From Lasiosphaeris hirsuta (Eukaryota; Ascomycota; Sordariomycetes; Sordariales; Lasiosphaeriaceae): 64,000 nucleotides of DNA. The position numbers and the translations under genes were made by a program. The DNA is taken from contig JAUKUA010000002.1 of the NCBI GenBank assembly GCA_030549175.1, positions 3,100,001 through 3,164,000 on the forward strand. Reading direction: 5' to 3'. Positions 49,818 through 59,815 of this stretch are shown here, piece after piece; position 1 is the stretch's first letter; each line of letters begins with the position of its first letter. A model generated the notes under the pieces. That model made no database searches and was not told the origin of the DNA. It worked only from the letters and a program-made list of their open reading frames with translations.

Positions 49818-52144
49818 TCAGGATTTTGCGGCTTCCTTGACTGCACGCATCCAGACGTCTTCCTCACCGTTCCCGCCAACAACCCGGGGAACCTTCTTGC
49901 CGTCGACGGTGTAGTTGAGAGTTCTCTTGACCTCCTCAATGCTACCAGTGCCGAGAAGAGCCATCTCCTTTTGGAGTACCAGTGCAACACCGGCGCGGAC
50001 GAGTACGGCGTCGCCCTCAAAGACGTACACGTCCCAGAGGCGAGCGGCTTGGTCAAGGGCGAGATGTCCAGTGAACAATCCAGTGAAGACGTCGCGGAGA
50101 TAAGTATCAGGGTCGTGATCTTCAAGCCGAACAAGATGGCTATGCAGGTTGGGAGCTTTGACGGCGAGGGTTTGTAGAAGCAGATTATATGCCGAAGACT
50201 TGGCACCGGCATCAGATGCATAGAAGCTGAGCGGCAGAGATCGGTTCAAGACGTTGGCCAGCGCGATGAATGCATCGGTGGGTGTGGGGAGGTTGAGGAG
50301 AAGCAGTGCTGCAATGGTCTATAGAGTTTGCGTTAGTTTCGTCACACTGACAACACAAGAGATTGACCACGGTCACTCACATTGCAGCCTGGGATATAAC
50401 CAATGTCACTCCGGTACATGGCATAAGCACTCAGCACGTCGACCAAGCTCTGATGGAGGGGACCTCCGAACTGGAAGATCCGCAGATCCGCCCAGGTGTT
50501 GTCTTGGGCGTCTCTCCTGATTAACTCGAACCAGGCAGCGGCGCGAGAATCCTCGGCACTCCCGTGCCCGGTCTTTGCCCTCTCCTCGGCATCGTGGGCA
50601 CGGCCAAGAGCAGCTTGAAATGAGGTCTTTGTGAGACCAAGCTCATTACCGATAGCCTTGGTCCAGACAGCTCCACGACTGCGGGGAGCAATGCCTTGCC
50701 ACCAAAGATCCCGTGTCCGACGTTCTCGCTTTGCCTCATTCCATCGGGGCAAGATATCGTGTTCCCAAATCTGCATCAGGGAATCTGCGGCAGTATCGCG
50801 GCACTCGGAGCGTGCGCGTTTCGCCGCGTCACGTCGTCGTTCGGCTTCAATGCTTTGGGCCATCATTTTCTGATATTCCCTCAGGTGGCGGCGCTCCTCA
50901 GCAGGATCCTTCGGTGGGAGCCACGAAGGCCGCGTCCGAGACAAGACGGCTTCCTTCTCCTTGGAAATGGGCAACGGGTCAATCATGATGTTGGTGCGGC
51001 GCAGTGGCGGGAGCTCGGCAAGGGCCGACTTCACTCGGGGTTTTGCGTCATGTTCTGAGGACTTCCTGGCGATGGGCATGGACCCGGTGCTCGAGCGCTG
51101 GGTCTTGTGCTCCAGTTCCTCGGCGTGTTCTTCCAGTTTCTCGGTCAACGCCTTAGCCTCGGCATTCAGGTCGGACAGCGCGGCATTCCAGCTCCTGGCC
51201 CTTGTTGTGACAGGACTTGTGGACTTGCTCGATGAAGCTGAGCTGAGAGTCGATAGTGCTGAGTCCGACTTCCACGTTGGCGAACGGAGGGATCCATGTG
51301 CAACGGCGACTGGTGGTGTACCATTCCCAACGCTCTTTCCTACACTGCGTACTCGTTCCTTTGGCCCCCGTTCTGGCGATGGGGCCTTGGAGCAGGGCTG
51401 ACTCTTGGCACGCTCCTGGGGCGGCCTAGGTGAAATAGGCACGTTGTCCAAAACGAGTCCGTCCGGGATATCATCACCATCATCTTCGTCACATTCCAAT
51501 TCCAGTTCCAAAGCACTTTTCCTGCGTTCCCTGTTGGACTGCCAGCTACTTCTCCTCGGCTTGACAAGTTGGTTCGGATCCCTGGGATATAGAGAGAGGG
51601 AAACATTGGGACTCGGGCTCCTGTTCCGCCCAGGAAGAGTCGGCGCTGGTCGGGCTCCCAAGGTGCGGAAGGGTAGGGGGTTTAAGTAGGGCTCGGCCAT
51701 AAGACCCAAGCTGACGGTTCGGCCACTGGCACCACGGACTTGAGTCTGAAGGCTGGGGAATGTTGGCCGCGTCTTGGTATTCGGCAATGGAGAGAAGTCT
51801 CGCTTCTGACGGTTTCTCGACGAGTCGCGCGAGTATTGGAGCCGAGGCGCAGAAGCTGAAACGTGTCGTCGGGAAGTGGTGGCGGCACGTAGGTCGGAGG
51901 AGAAGTTGGGGCTGTACGGGTTCGGCGCGGCCTTCATGTGCTGGTCGGACAAATGGCGGGGATCGAGCTGGGCGTCATCGTGTAGCCCAATATCCTCAAA
52001 ATGGGCGACGTCGGCAAGGACACTGTCGTCGGAACCTATCGAGTTCAAAGAGGACGACTTTGAGGATTTGGAGGCCGTCATGCCTGGTGGGGAGCCCGGG
52101 GCGGGCGAGACGATGTCGTGAACGGGTCGCTCGTACATCATCAT
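49818..52144 (-). CDS. TBC (Rab-GAP-like) domain protein lacking canonical catalytic fingers
   Basis: Two exons, 52144-50381 and 50318-49818 (intron GTGAGT to TATAG), give 754 residues. The N-terminal 420 residues are disordered and rich in serine, proline and arginine. A TBC domain follows, most like the TBC1D12/14 group: RDLWWQGIAPRSRGAVW, LRIFQFGGPLHQSLVDVLSA, YRSDIGYIPGCN, then TIAALLLLNLP and, after it, LDQAARLWDVYVFEGD. Active TBC domains carry I-x-x-D-x-x-R and Y-x-Q. Here these read IRRDAQD (Asp548 in place of the arginine) and YIP (Pro585 in place of the glutamine). It may therefore bind a Rab without classical GAP action. The first ATG (MMMYERP) is used as start. The frame is open for 123 codons upstream but holds no ATG. 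Confidence 0.9.
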
Positions 52145-55100
52145 CTTCGCATGGCGGTCTTGGAAGGCGGATGGGGTGGTTTTGTTCGGATCGGTGCGAT
52201 GAGAGGAGCCGGCCTCTTTCAGGTGGTCGATAGCACCGACCAACTTGCTTCCCCAAATTCCAAGATGCAGCTGTCTGGGCCGAGTCGAGGTCGGGTGGAG
52301 AATGCGCAGCACGGCCGGGGGGAGGGGGGGCGCGCGTGTGTCGCAGTGGCAGGAGGCGGAAGCTGTCGTTGGGCTGACAGTTGATGGGACGGATGCGGCG
52401 ATGGAAACCCCTGATCTGATGTCAAGTGTCTCAAGATGCCGCGCTTCTCTGGCTTTAGCGGCCGTGGGTGGAACAAAAATAGCGCTCGGGTGGAAACAGC
52501 GGCGGTAAAACAATTCGAAGAATGTTCCGAATTGGTATTATTTAGAATGGGGTGTACGGCAGTACGTGGAACGATTGAACGTGGGTGAACGAATGTGGGA
52601 GCAGGCAATTGAAAGGCTGGGGGTTTACGAATTCGTGCTGGGCTGACGGCGGTGAGCTTGTTGTGGGCAGCGTCGACACCCTGCCTTATCGTGCAGAAGA
52701 TTGCGGATTGCGTGCAAATGGCGGAAAAGAATGTGAATTGCAATAATGCGAAATGTATGTAATGTAGCGAATGTAAGTTTCTCCTCGGGACCTAAACAGT
52801 GGAGATACACGAGCGAGCGACCGGCCGACCGATGACAGAGGTTTGATGTCGTTGTAGAGAAGAAAAGGGGATTTGCGGAACAGATTGAGAGCCAAATGCC
52901 AAAAACTGGAGAGGAGTCGGCCGGAAAGAGTCAGGCACCTGGGCGACACCTGGAGGATGCTGTTGGGAGTTGAGCAAATGACGGAAGGAGCTAACAAGGT
53001 CGCGGTAAATTACGCGAAAGGAGGCCCAGCAAGCAAGCGAAGCTAAAAACAGGGCAAGCGACACCATAAAAAAATTCCGAAAAGGCCGCGATGAGTGAGA
53101 TGGCGGAACCTGGCTCCCTTATGGTGTCCAGGCCCTCCCCTGTCCGGTCAGATAACATCTATGTAATACCATGCCCACCATATCATGGCGGACATTTGCC
53201 CGGCCCCCATCCAGGTTTTCACGGCTGCTGCTGCGGTTGCGCTGTTGCAGTTGACGTTGGGCCTTGACATCAACACGGCCAAGCAAAGCAGGTATTTGGC
53301 AGCCAGAAAATCGGTAGCCAGTAGATGCGCGTCCTGGGTACCTTATCGAGCTGCAGCGATCGACAGCGCATTCCGCCCTCTTATCCTCGGCGGGCCAGTG
53401 CTGACCACTGGCGACCGCTGGCCACCACTCAAAGCTACTTGCAATGGGCGAAGGAAGAGAGGCCGGCCAATTGCCAGAGGCAGGCCGCGTGGAAGCTCAT
53501 TCTCACGGTTAGGCTGGCGGGGGTTCAGCATGACAAGACGACACTGGGCAGGTTTTCTGCTGAACTTGGCCTTCCGTCGCCCGACCGCCGATGACCACCG
53601 ACAGCCCTTTAGGCCTAAGACCGACCGCTGCAGCAGCCACTTGTCATGTCGCGATTCAACGGACCCAATGGCCTCTCGCGACGGCCTCAGCATCCAGCAT
53701 CAAGCACGATAGCAACCCACCTAGCAGCCCGCCCGTGCAGCGGGGCTGGGATGAGGTGGGATGACGGGCGGGCCAGCCAGCGCAGACACTAGACCCGACA
53801 GTAGGTACATAAACAGTCTAGGCCTCTGGCGGGTACCTGTGCATTGCAGACTTGGTGGGACTTGTAGCCATCTTCATGCTCGCCGGAAGCTTCGGCGACC
53901 ACGAACGGCTGACAGCCCGTCAGCTCAGAAAAAGTTTCGACGGCAGTCCCAGGTCCGAAACATGTGGGGAGCGGATGAGAAACAAAGTGGCTCAACCGTG
54001 GCTGCGGAATTGAAGACTGAAGAAAGCTGCCAAGCAAAAAGGGGGTTGGCGCTCATGCCCACGCTATCTGCCACGCCAAGCTCGCCGTGCATCTTCGGCA
54101 CGTTGGCGCACAATGGCCACGGATGTGGCGCCCGAGGAGGAACGGAGCAGCTTGACATGCTTGTCAGGCTTGTCAAGGTTACCCTCGTAGGGATTGTGTT
54201 GACAGCTGAGGCGACGCGGGTCGCGCGAGTCGGCCCTGCCGCAACTTGATTATTTTGATTTGACTTTTTGGTCATTCTTTTAATTTTCTGGTCATTTCTT
54301 GAATTTTCACTCGTCAATGCGGACCAACCCCGCCAATCACGGACCAGGCTGCGGTTGCAGTGGGAAGGTGGGAAGCGCTGGGAAATGAGCAGACGCGCGA
54401 GGCGGGGGAAGGGAGGGGTGGCCCCTCAATCTCGATAATCGTGATTGCGGACGGACGAAAGCGCCGTTTTGGATTTCGTGCTCCCCCCTGTGAAACAACA
54501 ACTTGGCCAGGTCCCTGGGTAATTGAGCCCTCGAGGCCTGCATACGACCTAATTCGTTATCTAACTGCAAGAGAAGTCGACACTGCCACCGATGAGCTCA
54601 TAACTGGACCCTCCACATTCCTCCCGTCCACGCCGCAAATCCGGGGAGAGGAGAGTCGGGAGAGCGGTGGCGGGGGAAGTCTCGAACACTGCCTTGTCCT
54701 TTGCGATCTAGAAGAGCATTTCAGACGGCTGTACCGACCTGACATGTCTCACCTGTCCGACGGTCCAGTGGCTATGTCGTCGAGTTCTGGCATCGGCAAC
54801 GGGTGTTTTGCATTGAGTAACTGCCTCTGTTCTGCCCAGCGAAAGCGACACTCGGCCGGCGCTTGTCTGCTTGCCTTTCGGGCGCACACCTCTCGATCGA
54901 GGCATATTAGAGTGAGCTCACACCACACCATGAGGGCTGTACAGGATTGTACCTGCGTTGCCACTTTAGCCTGTGGTCTAAATACGACCCCTCGCCGCCC
55001 ATCCGCAGGGAACGGCATTTTCCCGGCCAAGGCCAGAGATGGTAAACTGTTGACGTAGTGCCTAGTGCCGAGTGCACGACCACAACAGTCTGTGACCCTC

Positions 55101-55510
55101 TGTCATCGACAGTTGGTCTGGCTTTTTCTGCAATGGACCTGACTGCCATGAGTAGCAGATACGTTGGTCATACCAATCATCGCGGATACCGGCAGACCTA
55201 GGTAACGTGGCAGGAACGCCGTGGGTTTCATCTCAAGCAGCTAGAGTTGCCCCGAGCCCTGAGCGAGGTACCAAACCCCAACATAAACTTCATCGCTTCC
55301 ACTACGCACACCGCCAAGGAGGAAAGAGAAAACGGCGAGGAGCCTCTCAAGGGAGTTGACAGCTATTCCTTGATGCTCTCCTCTCGGCACTGAGTCACTT
55401 TGGCCATCTTGCTTGTTGCGCAACTTGACTCGAAAGAGTTCCTACCGTCTCTTCAACTTGGAGACTTTAGGCCAATATTTCGCCAGGTGCCAGCGGGGCA
55501 TCCAACCACT
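52145..55510. other. Gene-poor interval upstream of the TBC gene
   Basis: The first part is probably the long 5' leader of the TBC gene. Two longer frames on the plus strand (53185-53712 and 54360-55058) lack domain signals and were rejected. An AT-rich patch at 54246-54310 carries two near-copies of a TGGTCATT(C/T)-type unit. No gene is supported. Confidence 0.5.
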
Positions 55511-56121
55511 ATGCATCGACAGTTCATCTGGTCTTGGCTGGCTGTTCTTTCGACGCCGTCATTAGCCATGGCCAAAGGAAACCGTGACTTCTCAACCACT
55601 TGCACCCGTATCGAGCTCAGCCGCTTCACTCTCGGCGCCCAGTGCTTCGCTACCATGACAGACCACACGTTCATCAATCATCTCGACCTGAATCTCTGCA
55701 TTGGTCTCGACCAGACGACCGCCGAGCTGCAGTGGAGTATATAGTATGCCTTCTTCCCCTATTATCTCGACTTTTTCTCCGAGATCAAGACTGATAGTCT
55801 GTCGTCCTCTGCAGTGGCAAATTCTCAAATTACTGCGCCGCCTGCACCCTAGAGACAGGACTCAACCGCCTCACATGCATATGCAGCTCCCTCAGCGGGC
55901 GGGTTCGCGGTGTGACGACAACTATTAACTTGGGTGAGTCAGCCCTGTATCCTAGTCAATCAGTGACACTCGAGTCTTGCATATCTATCAAATTTCTTTT
56001 GCTGTAGCAGAGTATTATGGTGGTGACTAACACGGCTGAAATAGACGAGGGTATCGGGAACGATAATGGCGTCTTGACTTGCATGGGGGGCATTGCGTCT
56101 GCGGAGGAGGTGATAGGATGA
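55511..56121 (+). CDS. Secreted CVNH (cyanovirin-N homology) lectin-like protein
   Basis: Small secreted protein with a cyanovirin-N homology fold, a carbohydrate-binding family found mainly in filamentous fungi and some ferns; its role in fungi is unresolved. Three exons at 55511-55743, 55815-55933 and 56045-56121 give 142 residues. After the signal peptide (MHRQFIWSWLAVLSTPSLAMA) come two tandem half-repeats. The first runs from DFSTTCTRIELS to HLDLNLCIGLDQTTAELQW. The second runs from GKFSNYCAACTLE through LTCICSS to TTTINLDEGIGNDNGVLTC. Both introns fall inside the second half and all phases match. The first repeat has LCIGLDQTTAELQW where the usual CIGNDNG is found, so its sugar site may be changed. 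It has a short EEVIG tail. Confidence 0.88.
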
Positions 56122-56344
56122 GAGATGGCTGGGCAGTGGTGTTCTGGAGATGATGCAGCCTAGGCTTTTCTACGTTGGGTCAACAAGATGGAGACCTTAT
56201 TGGGCTTGGCTTACGCTGAAGACCGGCGTGTATTCCAATACGGTTTCCTTTTTGAAGGCGTCTATATAAATGCAACGAGTCGGAATAGAAATTCACGTTT
56301 GCTCTAAAAATGCAAAACGAAAGCCGAGTTGACGACGGGAATTG

Positions 56345-56435
56345 AGCCCGACGTGGGGGTCGGACACACAACCTTGAGATGCCTAGCTATTTGAGCCTTG
56401 AGAGTCTCACGCTCTACCGATTGAGCCAGCCGGGC
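56345..56435 (-). pseudogene. Degenerate tRNA-Lys-like sequence with anticodon CUC and an 18-nt intron
   Basis: Reads as a near-complete cloverleaf on the minus strand. The acceptor stem GCCCGGC pairs with GTCGGGC. The D arm is GCTC/GAGC, and the anticodon stem is TGAGA/TCTCA. The loop plus insert is 25 nt, which fits a 7-nt loop CTCTCA^A with an 18-nt intron. The body resembles fungal tRNA-Lys(CUU), but the anticodon position reads CTC, a Glu anticodon. The T arm is damaged: stem GTGTG faces CCCAC with one mismatch, and the loop begins TCCGA instead of TTCGA, which also weakens the B box. Most likely a tRNA pseudogene; a functional variant is possible but unlikely. Confidence 0.7.
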
Positions 56436-58404
56436 GAATGCCTGATTTGTAGAAACTGAGCAACGTATTGGGCATTATGGATTGCCATGACTCATGTGGC
56501 TCACTGCCCCAGTGGGTCCATCCGTGTCACGGTCTTGATCAGAACAAGGTTTGGAATACATGAAAGCTTCTGGGCATAAGTCCGGGGATGCAAAATTGAA
56601 TCGAATAGGTCTGATAGAAATAACTCTGGCGCTAGACTCTGAGAATTGGAGCGCCAATTGTGAACTTCAAGTTCTCCTTGAGAAGCTCAACTTGTTGGTT
56701 GCTGCTACTTCAGGTACCTTGACCCAGGTATATCTAACTTATGTATATGGGGTTTTTTATGCCCATAGTGGATTTTAATCTTTGAATTGTAAAGAGAAAC
56801 TCGAAAGGTGCATTGGCACCTCCACGTATAGTTGCGGGAGGATAGGTAGTATCAAGATGGCTTACTCCGGTTTGTCCTCCACCTCCTCGGGTTCAGCCAT
56901 TAATGCGTCTGAATCTGCCGTCTTGTTGTGTTTCAAATTCTGCAGTGCGCTCTATGAGTTGGTATCGACTGTAAACTCGCTCAATATTCAAACTTCCTCG
57001 CCAGCTACTTTTCTCAAAAGGTAGCTAATGACTCTGGCTGCCTAGATACTCGGGTAGAACCTCCATGAAAAAGAGATCTGTAGAGGGAAGGTGACTGTTC
57101 GATTCGCAGTCAGGAGCACACTAGTAAAGTAGGGTATGAACTACCTAGTGTAGGAAAATGGGGTGCTAAACATGGCTTTGTCCCTGAAGTCGGCCCACGA
57201 TGATGACGCCGAATAGTTATGAAATTTGTAACAGGACTACGAATAATAAGTAGGTCCTCTTAAAGGGGGTTTGGGGTTTTCTTCTTGACGAAATGCAATT
57301 GCTAAAAGAACCAACATGGGTCCTCTGTCAAATGGAGTTGTCAGTGAACGGATTGCTCAGGTACAAGTATCGGATCGGTCTAAGCTATGATCTGGAAGTC
57401 GGAGTTCAACTAGTAGTACATTGACAACTGATAATATGCTTTTGACACTTTTTCGTACCATATAGCATGTACGGTCACTTAACTACGCCATAGGCAGAAC
57501 GTCAACATTACATCTACCCAACACACATCATGCATACTTAGGTAGCTGAGTGAGGAGGGGGGGGGCACCAGGGTTCCCAAGGCAATTCAGATGAGTCTAG
57601 GTGTGAAAACGCCAAGACTGCACAAGGTGATGTTAGCTGGATGCCTAGCTATTTTGACCATGAGGACTAAGTTGGCCCAGCTAAGTGGTTGGCAGCATGA
57701 GGCAGCCTATGACACCAAGACGTGAATGCCAACGTATCGGTGATGCTGTCACCGCGACGAGCATGTGCAACATGGTGACCAATGAAACAGTCGGTTGAGG
57801 CAACTGAGCGGTACCTTGTGTAAAGCCAGTGGGCACAGCACATCGGTTTGGGAGAGGCCGCCGTTTTACAATTTACCCTAGCCGCAGCATGTCATTCTTT
57901 CATGGTTCATTGCTTCGTGGAGATGAAAAAGAGAGCAAGCTGGCCCAAGACAGCACAAATGCCAAATGGTGAATGGGTTAGGGTTAGGCATGAATAGTTA
58001 GCAGTTTGGAGTAGTTGCTCACCGAGAATCCCTGTCAATCATATCCAACCAAAGAGGAGCTGTTAGACAGCGAGGAGCGGGCTAATTACCTCCCTCAGAG
58101 CCTCGTGGCTGTTGAGTCAGGCTGCACGGCCCCCTCTCGCATGGTAGCACATTGTTTGCGCAACTGGTCCAAGGTGGTGTCGGCAGATGGCTGCCTAGCA
58201 GCCGAAACGAGGGGCCTCGTGTGATGCATCTGATCATGATGTCGAATGTGAATCGTGCCTTTTTGTAGCGGAGGGGGGCCACATGCGGACTACCGTCCAG
58301 ACTAATCATGGATTACCGCCCATTCACTCGAGCCTGCTCAACGTGAAAGCCGGTGCGCTCTCGCCCGGTAACTAAGGACACGATGTCGAGGCCAGCCTGA
58401 GATC
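56436..58404. other. AT-richer gene-free interval
   Basis: About 2 kb with many TAG/TA-rich words and only short frames on either strand. It looks less GC-rich than flanking genes, as expected for decayed repeats or RIP-affected DNA, but I recognise no transposon protein, terminal repeat or target duplication. A run of nine G lies at 57557-57565. Confidence 0.45.
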
Positions 58405-59085
58405 ATGTTAAAAGCCCCTTCCCCTCCCCCCCGCAACCATCCTTCTGGGCCTAGATTCGATACGTCACCGCATAACCCAGAGGCATCTTCATTTGGACCT
58501 ATGACCATTGCATCACCCATACCACGAGCGAGGACACCACGGCGACGGCGAAGACTGTTCAACACACCAAACCCACGCGTAAAGACGCCGGAGCTGTGCC
58601 GTGAGAATCTGAAAGAGAGGAGAAAGATGGCAATGACCAAAAACGATAAGCCCGCGGCGACGGAGAAGGGGTCCAGCAAAGGATCGTCGACGGGGACGAA
58701 GAAGGAGTCTAGCAAAGGATCGGTGCCGGAAGAGTCCGGCAAAGGATCGGCGTCCCATGAGAAAAAACTCGACCATGAGATACTCGTTCCTATGCTGAGA
58801 ATTGACGAGTGGGATTTGTGGGACTTCCTCGAGAAAAGATTTGGCCAAGAAGGATTTAGCCTCGTGGCACGTTCAAACTCGCCCCCGAGTATCGCTCGAA
58901 TCATTGCTAATCAGGCTTATTCTTATAGCAAAGAGGCCGCGACCTTGCGATATCGACACCTGAGCCCTTGGATCGGGACCTCGTACTACGGAAGTGCACG
59001 CTTTGATACGTTTTGGCGGTGTTTGAGAGACTGGGCTAGGGCTGAGAGGTGGAGGACGATAACCAAGACGCAGCATGGAGGCTGA
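58405..59085 (+). CDS. Hypothetical orphan protein with serine/lysine repeats
   Basis: Not recognised. Intact frame of 226 residues from an ATG. The N-terminus is proline-rich and basic (ARTPRRRRRLFNTPNP). Residues of about 88-115 carry an imperfect repeat whose core is (E)S(S/G)KGS, seen three to four times, with matching repeated DNA (AGCAAAGGATCG). The C-terminal half looks folded: LVPMLRIDEWDLWDFLEKRF, FSLVARSNSPPSIARIIANQ, RYRHLSPWIGTSYYGSARFD, FWRCLRDWARAERW, with many Trp and Arg. No membrane or signal segment. It sits 730 bp before a kinase gene on the same strand in a gene-poor region. It may be lineage-specific, or a fragment of a longer protein. Confidence 0.5.
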   Translation: MLKAPSPPPRNHPSGPRFDTSPHNPEASSFGPMTIASPIPRARTPRRRRRLFNTPNPRVKTPELCRENLKERRKMAMTKNDKPAATEKGSSKGSSTGTKKESSKGSVPEESGKGSASHEKKLDHEILVPMLRIDEWDLWDFLEKRFGQEGFSLVARSNSPPSIARIIANQAYSYSKEAATLRYRHLSPWIGTSYYGSARFDTFWRCLRDWARAERWRTITKTQHGG

Positions 59086-59815
59086 TGATGCGCGCCTACT
59101 CGGACTGCCGTGATAATGGTCGTGGAATGCGGGGGAGATTGGCTCTGGTTCTGATGGCAGTGAACACATGCAACATGCGCCCCGCAGCCCTCCCCAGTGG
59201 GGGAAGGTAAAGCTGGGTGCTGTGTTTCAGGAAAATGGACTCGGAAAAGGAAGATACCCCTAGATAGGATCGGAGTTGGTGCAAATTCAGCTTGGATTTT
59301 TTTTTTATTCTTATTTTTTTTTTTAAATTTTTTAATTTTTTTTACCTACGACATGACTCCTTCCCATGCCTGCTCGTGTTGCCTTGAATCCAAACTAGGA
59401 ACTTTTTGTTCTTGGTGGCCTCCAGGACTTCAGCCCTAGCCTTACACAACCGAGTGAGCGTGCTTGCCTTGGAAACTGGTCGGTTTCAAACCAGGAAAAT
59501 CGGTGACAGGAGGGGGCAGCCCTAGGAAGCCCTGGGGGTGGCAGTGACCAACTGGCGGTGGCAAACTGGCCAGGGGTGCAGCTGACCGAACCAGTGCCGC
59601 GGGGCCCCGGCCACACCTGGCCCGCCAGCCTGGTCCAGCCAAACATCAGAGGGCGCTTCAATTTGGGTGCTTTAAACCCCTGGGACCCCTTGATTGTTTT
59701 CCTGTCAAGCGACGGTATTTGCTGGGCGAAGTTGCGAAGCGTGGCAAAAACAACTTACACACAAACCAGCGACAGATAACTCTAAAAAAGAGCATTTACG
59801 CACCTTGACTGGAGC
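59086..59815. other. Intergenic region with a T-rich tract
   Basis: A T/A-rich stretch (about 59291-59343) is followed by GC-rich sequence leading to the kinase start. No gene is seen. Confidence 0.5.

Noticed and set aside
53185..53712. 175-codon plus-strand frame beginning MADICPAPIQ
   Set aside because: It has an ATG and a hydrophobic N-terminus, but the remainder is arginine/proline-rich like random GC-rich DNA, the opposite strand is also open, and no introns or domains support it.
54360..55058. 232-codon plus-strand frame
   Set aside because: Begins with GTG, has no ATG for over 100 codons, and shows no domain or compositional sign of coding.
57975..57988. Telomere-like word, just over two TTAGGG units
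   Set aside because: Too short to indicate an interstitial telomere or chromosome end; expected by chance at this length.
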